Of a stretch of DNA of 11,686 nucleotides, positions 6,593 to 11,328 are shown in pieces. The stretch spans positions 1 to 11,686 of the forward strand of contig CALVIQ010000034.1 in assembly GCA_944331815.1 (NCBI GenBank), in the 5' to 3' direction. Position 1 is the stretch's first letter; each line of letters begins with the position of its first letter. Under the pieces are notes generated by a model. That model was given only the letters and a program-made list of their open reading frames with translations. It ran no database searches and was not told the DNA's origin. Both the position numbers and the translations under genes were made by a program. Source of the DNA: an uncultured Bacilli bacterium (lineage in GTDB: Bacteria; Bacillota_I; Bacilli_A; RF39; UBA660).

Positions 6593-8377
6593 ATGAGTAA
6601 AATAAAAATAATGGATGAGATTTTAGCTAATAAAATAGCAGCTGGAGAAGTTGTAGAAAGATGTGCTTCAGTAGTAAAAGAATTAGTTGAAAATAGTATT
6701 GATGCTAGTAGTAATGAAATAAAAATTGAATTAAAAGAAGCAGGAACTAGTTTAATTAAAGTAACTGATAATGGAATAGGTATGGATAAAGAAGATGCAA
6801 TTCTTTCTTTTAATAGACATGCTACAAGTAAAATAAAAGATGAATCTGATTTATACAATATTAATACTTTAGGATTTAGAGGAGAAGCTTTAGCAAGTAT
6901 TGCTTCAGTTAGCAATGTATTACTTAAAACTAGTCAAGGAGAAATAGGAACATTGGTTAATATTAAAGGTGGTAAAATAATTAAAGTTGAAAATACTGAA
7001 GCTAGAAAAGGTACTGTTTTTGAAATAACTGAATTATTTTATAATACACCTGCTAGATTAAAACATTTGAAAAGTTTATATACTGAACTTGCTAGTATAA
7101 CTGATTATGTTAATAAAATTGCCTTATCCCATCCAGAAATTAGATTTACTTTAATTAATAATGGCAATACTATTTTAAAAACAGATGGTTCTAATAATTT
7201 ACTTAAAACTATAAGTAGTATATATGGTATGGATGTAGCTCGTAAAATGTTAGAAATAAATAATGAAGATGATGATTATATTATAAATGGTTTTATAAGT
7301 CTACCTGAAGTAAACAGGTCAGGAAGAAATCACATTATTACTTTAGTAAATGGTAGAGTAGTTAGAAATCAAGAATTAAATAAAACAATTAATGATAGTT
7401 ATCATTCTTATAAACCAGATAATAGATATCCTATTGTTGTTATAAATATAGAGTTAGATCCAAGTTTAGTTGATGTTAATATCCATCCAACTAAAATGGA
7501 TATTAAGTTTAGTAAATTAGAAGAATTACTAGATTTAGTAAAAAAAACAATTATTAATAAATTAAAAAAACAAACATTAATTCCAGTAATAGAACAACCT
7601 ATTAATGATTTTAATGAATCAATTATTGAAGAAAATGTAATAGAAACTAAAGAAGCAAAAGTAGAATTAATACCAACAAAAGAAGTATTGCCTAAAATTG
7701 AAAAAACAAAATATGAAGAAATAACTTTAAATTTTGATAATGAAGTAATTAAAGAAGAAGAATCAAAATATGAAGAAAGATTACCATTATTATATCCAGT
7801 TGGCTTAGTACATGGGACTTATATCGTCTGTCAAAATGAAATAGGTATGTATTTAATTGATCAACACGCTGCTAAAGAAAGAGTAAATTATGAATTATTT
7901 TTAGAAGAATTATCAAATCCTGTTAAAGATAAAATACCACTTTTATTACCAATGACAATTGAATTATCAAATAATGAATATATTATTTTAAAAGAAAATT
8001 TTGAATTTTTAAATAATATGGGGTTTGATATTGAAGAATTTGGTATTAATTCTATTATTATTAAATCTCATCCTGTTTGGTTAACCAAAGGTTTTGAAGA
8101 TTTACAAATAAGGAAAATTATTGAAGCAGTTATACATAAAGAAAAAGATTTTAATTTGTCAAAATTTAATGATCATTTATCTGCTACTTTAGCTTGTAAA
8201 GCAAGTATTAAAGCTAATACTAATTTAAGTATTAATGAAATGGAAGAATTAATTAATGATTTAAGAAAATGTCATAATCCATTTAATTGTCCTCATGGAA
8301 GACCTACTATTATTACATTTACTAAATATGAATTAGAAAAAATGTTTAAAAGAAGTGGATTTGAAAGTTTAAAATAA
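6593..8377 (+). CDS. mutL: DNA mismatch repair protein MutL, endonuclease type
   Basis: MutL couples mismatch recognition by MutS to strand nicking. I start it at the ATG at 6593, 4 nt after AGGTGAG; a GTG at 6584 lies within that site. The 594-aa product has all GHKL ATPase motifs: VVKELVENSIDA with catalytic Glu30 and Asn34, DNGIGM (59-64), and GFRGEAL (94-100). A long, poorly conserved, Glu/Lys-rich linker follows (about 335-400). The C-terminal dimerisation domain keeps the metal-dependent nuclease motif DQHAAKERVNYE (423-434), with ACKAS (534-538) and CPHGRP (566-571), so it should nick DNA as in Bacillus, unlike E. coli MutL. mutS is not next to it within the window. The peptidase-like gene 10 bp downstream is probably co-transcribed. 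Identification is secure. Confidence 0.98.
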   Translation: MSKIKIMDEILANKIAAGEVVERCASVVKELVENSIDASSNEIKIELKEAGTSLIKVTDNGIGMDKEDAILSFNRHATSKIKDESDLYNINTLGFRGEALASIASVSNVLLKTSQGEIGTLVNIKGGKIIKVENTEARKGTVFEITELFYNTPARLKHLKSLYTELASITDYVNKIALSHPEIRFTLINNGNTILKTDGSNNLLKTISSIYGMDVARKMLEINNEDDDYIINGFISLPEVNRSGRNHIITLVNGRVVRNQELNKTINDSYHSYKPDNRYPIVVINIELDPSLVDVNIHPTKMDIKFSKLEELLDLVKKTIINKLKKQTLIPVIEQPINDFNESIIEENVIETKEAKVELIPTKEVLPKIEKTKYEEITLNFDNEVIKEEESKYEERLPLLYPVGLVHGTYIVCQNEIGMYLIDQHAAKERVNYELFLEELSNPVKDKIPLLLPMTIELSNNEYIILKENFEFLNNMGFDIEEFGINSIIIKSHPVWLTKGFEDLQIRKIIEAVIHKEKDFNLSKFNDHLSATLACKASIKANTNLSINEMEELINDLRKCHNPFNCPHGRPTIITFTKYELEKMFKRSGFESLK

Positions 8378-8387
8378 AGGAGAAAAA

Positions 8388-9383
8388 ATGAATAGAATTA
8401 ACAATGGAAAATATATAACACCAAACCAATTTGGCGATTATACTGTTTTTATAAATGATTATATAAATCAATTATATAGTAGAAGTTTGGAATTATATGC
8501 AAAGAGATATGCCCAAAATAATCCAACTGGTACTCCAGAAATTGATATAGAAAAAATAGAAGAATCTTTAAGCTATATAGATGATTATTTATATTATTTT
8601 TTTCGGTTTAATAATGAAAGCTTTATTTCAATATTTAAAAATTTAATAGATAATTTAAAATTCATAACGGTTTTACCACCTACAATGAGGGGAGTTTATG
8701 GTCAATATAAAAATAATGAAAAAGTATTGTATATAAATCCTAAACTTCATTCAGATCAAAGATTAACTTCTGAAGAAAGAACAAGATTATATATATGTCA
8801 TGAATTAGGACATATACAAAATTCTAAATGGATGAATAATTTAATAATTATTTTAAATGATATTAATTGTTCAATTGATGATAAACAACTAATGTATAAT
8901 GGATTTAGTTTGCTAGATGAAGCAACAACACAAGATCGTGCAGAAAATATTGCTTATTACTTTAGTTCTAAGAGAAGACCTAATATGGCTCAAAGGGTAA
9001 CTGCATTATTTGATGGGAAACCACATAAAACAAATTTTGATTATTATGGAGAATTTCAAGTCCCTACTATAGACTTTGCTAGAACTTTAAGAGGCATTGG
9101 AAAATTAGAAGATATAGATTTAGTTATGAAAGAATTTGGTATTCGAGCTTTAAAAGAAGATTTTTCAAAAAAAATATTTGAAGAATACACTACTGATGGA
9201 CAAATTTCAAATTTATATTATTTATTAAAGCGACTTGGAATTATTAAAAATGCAGCCTATGCAGCATTTGGATATGGTGATTCTGGACATATAAATCAAT
9301 CATCTCTGGCATTAGCAGAATATAATCAACTTGTTGGGAAATTGCGAGATTATCGAGATCCTATTATAACAAAAAAATTGTAG
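8388..9383 (+). CDS. HELGH zinc-metallopeptidase-like protein, unknown role
   Basis: A 331-aa protein with a zinc-binding HELGH motif at 138-142 (YICHELGHIQN), preceded by NEKVLYINPKL (110-120), a strand-like segment often seen before such helices. A likely third ligand is Glu178 in LLDEATTQ (175-182), 36 residues after the second His, which points to a gluzincin-like arrangement. No signal peptide or membrane segment is visible, so it seems cytoplasmic. The C-terminal 120 residues are helical and unassigned. The ATG follows AAAGGAG and lies 10 bp after the mutL stop, with no promoter between, so it is likely read with mutL. I cannot name a family, and activity is inferred only from the motif. 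It shares the general layout, not obvious overall similarity, with the gene at 10314. It ends in TAG, unlike the other long genes. Confidence 0.85.
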   Translation: MNRINNGKYITPNQFGDYTVFINDYINQLYSRSLELYAKRYAQNNPTGTPEIDIEKIEESLSYIDDYLYYFFRFNNESFISIFKNLIDNLKFITVLPPTMRGVYGQYKNNEKVLYINPKLHSDQRLTSEERTRLYICHELGHIQNSKWMNNLIIILNDINCSIDDKQLMYNGFSLLDEATTQDRAENIAYYFSSKRRPNMAQRVTALFDGKPHKTNFDYYGEFQVPTIDFARTLRGIGKLEDIDLVMKEFGIRALKEDFSKKIFEEYTTDGQISNLYYLLKRLGIIKNAAYAAFGYGDSGHINQSSLALAEYNQLVGKLRDYRDPIITKKL

Positions 9384-9593
9384 TTGAATTTTAAATATAT
9401 AATTAAAACGGATAATACAAAAAAAGAATAAATAGTATATTGAAACAACTATATAATGAAAGGATTTAGAAAATGGATAATGATTTTAAAGAAAATAATT
9501 ATCGATTTTTAGTTAGATTTTCGGCAATTATTGTTAATACAAAAAATGAAATATTATTGATGTTAATGTAAAACATTTTATAAATCATGAGTA
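9384..9593. other. Spacer between peptidase gene and repeat cassettes
   Basis: Very AT-rich DNA with no long frame. It holds a short open frame (9473-9571) that looks like the start of a truncated NUDIX gene, and a TATAAT at 9452-9457 too close to that frame's ribosome site to serve it well. I see no terminator behind the TAG at 9383. Confidence 0.5.
9473..9571 (+). pseudogene. Possible truncated NUDIX hydrolase start, 32 codons
   Basis: An ATG with AAAGGA 8 nt upstream (9459-9464) opens a 32-codon frame. Its middle reads YRFLVRFSAIIVNTKNEILL, which resembles the first beta strands of NUDIX hydrolases (a basic residue, then a hydrophobic strand, then a short turn and a LL strand). The frame ends at TAA 9569-9571, before the position where the NUDIX box (G-x5-E-x7-REUxEExGU) would be. 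None of the three frames in the next 50 bases resembles that box. The simplest reading is a gene whose remainder was lost, perhaps when the repeat cassettes or neighbouring DNA arrived. It could also be a genuine short peptide gene or a chance match; the stretch is only about 20 residues. Confidence 0.35.
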
Positions 9594-9598
9594 AAATA

Positions 9599-9627
9599 TT
9601 GAGTTATAAGTTAATTTATAGTATACT
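9599..9627 (+). promoter_or_regulatory. Promoter of peptide toxin copy 1
   Basis: TTGAGT (9599-9604), a 17-bp spacer and TATACT (9622-9627). The predicted start near 9634 leaves a leader of about 58 nt. The arrangement is kept in copy 2 with a different -35 (TTGAAT). Confidence 0.7.
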
Positions 9628-9691
9628 TATTGTTAGAAATATTTAGTTGTTGAGTGTCTGCCAAATCTTCTAAGAGAGGAGGCTTGATAAA

Positions 9692-9784
9692 ATGTCTAAA
9701 AGACTTTATGTAATAAAAGTTCTAAAACACATTATTATCATTTTATCACTTCTTATTATGATGATAATAGTAATAAAAAAATGA
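9692..9784 (+). CDS. Hydrophobic 30-aa peptide, putative type I toxin, copy 1
   Basis: Too short for routine gene calling. The ATG follows GAGAGGAGG (9674-9682, 9 nt spacing), the strongest ribosome site in the window. The peptide starts MSKRLYVIKVLKH, continues with one run of Ile, Leu, Met and Val (residues 14-28), and ends KK: a single membrane-spanning helix with basic ends, as in type I toxin peptides that insert into the inner membrane. Evidence for coding: copy 2 differs at 8 of 93 bases with no indel, and the five resulting changes are mostly conservative (L5I, Y6F, V7I, K12N, M23V). The frame ends in TGA, placed at the base of the antisense terminator hairpin. An antisense RNA is predicted to overlap the gene's end. 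I do not recognise the peptide as Fst, TxpA, BsrG or the holin-like family, so toxicity is inferred from architecture. Confidence 0.75.
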   Translation: MSKRLYVIKVLKHIIIILSLLIMMIIVIKK

Positions 9785-9806
9785 CACTCATTTAGCAAAT
9801 GAGTGT
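9775..9806 (-). terminator. Terminator of antisense RNA, copy 1
   Basis: A perfect 10-bp inverted repeat: ACACTCATTT (9784-9793) with AAATGAGTGT (9797-9806) around a 3-nt loop. On the minus strand it is followed by CA and seven T. On the plus strand no T run follows, so it acts only in the antisense direction. It overlaps the peptide stop codon. Confidence 0.75.
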
Positions 9807-9824
9807 ATTACCATATTTTAGGTA

Positions 9825-9860
9825 GACATTCAACATGCAAAAACTGAATGTTCCCTTTTT
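9825..9860 (+). terminator. Probable terminator of peptide mRNA, copy 1
   Basis: GACATTCA (9825-9832) can pair with TGAATGTT (9845-9852), 7 Watson-Crick pairs plus one wobble, with a 12-nt loop, followed by CCC and five T (9856-9860). The stem is weak. It overlaps the sequence that can pair with the leader (9821-9835), so the two foldings compete. Confidence 0.5.
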
Positions 9861-9890
9861 AATATATGCAAGTTTTTCCCTTACATACTA

Positions 9891-9919
9891 ATGATAACAT
9901 ATATTTAACATTTTTGCAA
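9891..9919 (-). promoter_or_regulatory. Antisense RNA promoter, copy 1
   Basis: On the minus strand: TTGCAA (9919-9914), a 17-bp spacer, and TATCAT (9896-9891) with an extended -10 TG (9899-9898). Copy 2 keeps the geometry with different bases in both hexamers. Confidence 0.7.
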
Positions 9920-9948
9920 TATAAATTAACTAAAAATTAAAACAAATA

Positions 9949-9977
9949 TTGAATTACAAGTTAATTTATAGTATACT
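9949..9977 (+). promoter_or_regulatory. Promoter of peptide toxin copy 2
   Basis: TTGAAT (9949-9954), a 17-bp spacer and TATACT (9972-9977); predicted start near 9984. Same geometry as copy 1. Confidence 0.7.
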
Positions 9978-10041
9978 TATAGTTAGGAATATTTAGTTGT
10001 TGAGTGTCTACCGAATCTCTAAAGAGAGGAGGTTTGATAAA

Positions 10042-10134
10042 ATGTCAAAAAGAATTTTTATAATAAAAGTTCTAAACCACATTATTATCATTTTATCACT
10101 TCTTATCGTAATGATAATAGTAATAAAAAAATGA
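10042..10134 (+). CDS. Hydrophobic 30-aa peptide, putative type I toxin, copy 2
   Basis: Paralogue of the peptide at 9692, also 30 residues, starting MSKRIFIIKVLNH and ending in KK after a continuous Ile/Leu/Val/Met stretch (14-28). The ribosome site is GAGAGGAGG (10024-10032), 9 nt from the ATG. Eight base differences from copy 1 give five amino-acid changes that keep a single hydrophobic helix with basic ends; only K12N alters charge. Two differences are silent. The last eight codons from ATG 10111 on, and the following 3' UTR, are identical to copy 1. A membrane-acting toxin held silent by the antisense RNA is the likeliest role. Because the 3' UTRs are identical, either antisense RNA could act on either mRNA. 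The function is inferred; no family is recognised. Confidence 0.75.
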   Translation: MSKRIFIIKVLNHIIIILSLLIVMIIVIKK

Positions 10135-10156
10135 CACTCATTTAGCAAATGAGTGT
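10125..10156 (-). terminator. Terminator of antisense RNA, copy 2
   Basis: The same 10-bp inverted repeat as in copy 1 (10134-10143 with 10147-10156), followed on the minus strand by CA and seven T. Confidence 0.75.
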
Positions 10157-10174
10157 ATTACCATATTTTAGGTA

Positions 10175-10210
10175 GACATTCAACATGCAAAAACTGAATG
10201 TTCCCTTTTT
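10175..10210 (+). terminator. Probable terminator of peptide mRNA, copy 2
   Basis: Same stem as copy 1 (10175-10182 with 10195-10202), followed by CCC and a T run (10206-10211, one base longer than in copy 1). Confidence 0.5.
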
Positions 10211-10241
10211 TATTATATGCAAGTTTTTTCCTTACATACTA

Positions 10242-10270
10242 ATAATAACATATATTTAACATTTTTTCAA
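10242..10270 (-). promoter_or_regulatory. Antisense RNA promoter, copy 2
   Basis: On the minus strand: TTGAAA (10270-10265), a 17-bp spacer, and TATTAT (10247-10242) with an extended -10 TG (10250-10249). It stands back to back with the plus-strand promoter at 10278. Confidence 0.7.
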
Positions 10271-10277
10271 TATTCTA

Positions 10278-10286
10278 TGCTATAAT
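10278..10286 (+). promoter_or_regulatory. Extended -10 promoter of the 316-aa gene
   Basis: TGCTATAAT (10278-10286) is a perfect extended -10; no -35 is visible. The start would be near 10293, shortly before the AGGTGGTG ribosome site (10299-10306). Confidence 0.55.
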
Positions 10287-10313
10287 ATTTACGAATTTAG
10301 GTGGTGATTAAAT

Positions 10314-11264
10314 ATGGTATCGCAAGAAAGAATTAATACTTATAAAAATTGGTTTGATAATATGTCTTTTTTTTCATTTAATTCTTTTATATTAGATGAA
10401 ATAGAAAATTTATGGAATTTATCAAATTATATCTATTATGAGTACATTGAAGTGGTAAAAAAAATTAAGTTTGAAAAATATGATTTTTCTTATGTTAGTT
10501 TGGAAGACAATATTTCTTTAGCTCAACAATTTTTGGATAAGCATCATATAAATATTTCAATAAAAGAATTAATTGCAAATGGTAATATAGTATTTAAAAG
10601 AATAGGTGAAAAAATTAAAGATGGAACATCATATTATGATAAAGATAATAAAAGAATGATTGAAATTTATTTACATAATAATATTATTGATAGTTGTATT
10701 TTAATTCACGAAATTATGCATTATTTAAATCAACCTGAAAGTAAAAGAAATTTTGTAAGTGATTTATTAACAGAGTCTTTATCTTATGGTATTGAATTTA
10801 TATACATTGAAGAATTAAAACAAATTAAATATAATAATGATTTAAATGCTTTTATGAAATTTGGAATACCTATAATTTTAAAATATATGGATAAAGTATA
10901 TTATTGTTATAAGTTAATTTTACTATATAAAAAGGAAAAAGATATAAGTTTAGAAGCTTATAATAAAGTTTTTAAAGATAAAAATTATGAAAAAACAATT
11001 GATTGCTTTGAACAATATGTTATAGATAAAAATTCGGTTATTAATGATACTTGGAATGTATTAGGTTTTCCAATTGCAATTTATATATTAGAAACATATA
11101 AAAAAGATAATGATTTTATTAAAATATTAATGGAATATAATAAAGCAATAAATAAAAAAAGTTATCAAGAATGTTTAAATATAATAGGTTTAAATATTGA
11201 AACAGAGTTTACAGATAAAATTAAATTATCAACTGCTAGTTTTCTTGATACATTAACTAAATAA
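10314..11264 (+). CDS. HExxH zinc-metallopeptidase-like protein, unknown role
   Basis: A 316-aa protein starting at the ATG 7 nt behind AGGTGGTG. Residues 131-136 read IHEIMH, a zinc-binding HExxH motif in a hydrophobic helix (CILIHEIMHYLNQ). Glu154 in LLTESLS (151-157) is a good third ligand, 18 residues after the second His, close to the gluzincin spacing. RMIEIYLHNN (114-123) would be the edge strand before the active-site helix. Outside this core the protein is helical (1-80 and 170-316). There is no signal peptide and no convincing membrane helix, so it probably acts in the cytoplasm. It has its own promoter and no close operon partner, lying between the second peptide cassette and proS. 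Substrate and family are unknown to me; M3-like oligopeptidase ancestry is only a guess from motif spacing. Confidence 0.82.
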   Translation: MVSQERINTYKNWFDNMSFFSFNSFILDEIENLWNLSNYIYYEYIEVVKKIKFEKYDFSYVSLEDNISLAQQFLDKHHINISIKELIANGNIVFKRIGEKIKDGTSYYDKDNKRMIEIYLHNNIIDSCILIHEIMHYLNQPESKRNFVSDLLTESLSYGIEFIYIEELKQIKYNNDLNAFMKFGIPIILKYMDKVYYCYKLILLYKKEKDISLEAYNKVFKDKNYEKTIDCFEQYVIDKNSVINDTWNVLGFPIAIYILETYKKDNDFIKILMEYNKAINKKSYQECLNIIGLNIETEFTDKIKLSTASFLDTLTK

Positions 11265-11299
11265 ACTAGTAATAAATTATAATAAAATATATTAAATTA

Positions 11300-11308
11300 T
11301 GATATAAT
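11300..11308 (+). promoter_or_regulatory. Extended -10 promoter of proS
   Basis: TGATATAAT (11300-11308), identical to the promoters before the fic operon and mutL. No -35 is seen. With a start near 11315 the leader is about 14 nt, leaving no room for a T-box. Confidence 0.55.
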
Positions 11309-11328
11309 TAAATTGTTGAGGTGAGATT

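Larger units (their letters stand above)
9775..9886 (-). ncRNA. Predicted antisense antitoxin RNA, copy 1
   Basis: A promoter at 9919-9891 on the minus strand would start RNA near 9886-9884. A hairpin at 9806-9784 followed by seven T (complement of 9781-9775) would end it, giving about 112 nt. It is complementary to the last codons of the peptide gene and to the entire 3' UTR of its mRNA, like RatA/txpA or SR4/bsrG in Bacillus. It also contains a near-copy of the peptide mRNA leader element (complement of 9835-9821). Ends are predicted, not measured. Confidence 0.65.
9594..9922 (+). repeat. Direct repeat cassette, copy 1 (type I toxin-antitoxin)
   Basis: A 329-bp unit repeated about 350 bp downstream (9944-10273) with a 21-bp gap between copies. 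It contains, in order, a plus-strand promoter, leader, 30-codon peptide gene, 3' UTR with two inverted repeats, and a minus-strand promoter. Bases 9761-9860 are identical to 10111-10210 over 100 positions. The peptide gene and leader have diverged more. There are no terminal inverted repeats or transposase, so this is not an insertion sequence. Confidence 0.9.
10125..10237 (-). ncRNA. Predicted antisense antitoxin RNA, copy 2
   Basis: Promoter at 10270-10242 (minus), start near 10237-10235, terminator hairpin 10156-10134 with seven T to 10125; about 113 nt. It covers the end of the second peptide gene and its whole 3' UTR. The target-overlapping part is identical in sequence to the copy 1 RNA; only the 5' end differs by a few bases. 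Confidence 0.65.
9944..10273 (+). repeat. Direct repeat cassette, copy 2 (type I toxin-antitoxin)
   Basis: The second 330-bp unit, offset by 350 bp in most of its length and by 351 bp at its end because of one net inserted base after 10210. All functional parts found in copy 1 are intact here. It ends about 5 bp before the TG of the promoter of the downstream HExxH gene. Confidence 0.9.

Noticed and set aside
6559..6915. Minus-strand open frame of 118 codons
   Set aside because: It is antisense to the conserved ATPase region of mutL, which explains the long open frame.
9651..9790. Leader TGAGTGTC (9651-9658) pairing with GACACTCA at the stop codon (9783-9790)
   Set aside because: The 8-bp match is real in both copies, but it is shorter than the 15-bp pairing with 9821-9835 and must compete with the perfect local hairpin, so it is probably secondary.
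9784..9806. Hairpin after the peptide stop as terminator of the peptide mRNA
   Set aside because: No T run follows on the plus strand (ATTACC comes next), while seven T follow on the minus strand, so it serves the antisense RNA.
9594..10273. The two repeats as a CRISPR array or insertion sequence
   Set aside because: There are only two long units, with no short spaced repeats, no terminal inverted repeats and no transposase.
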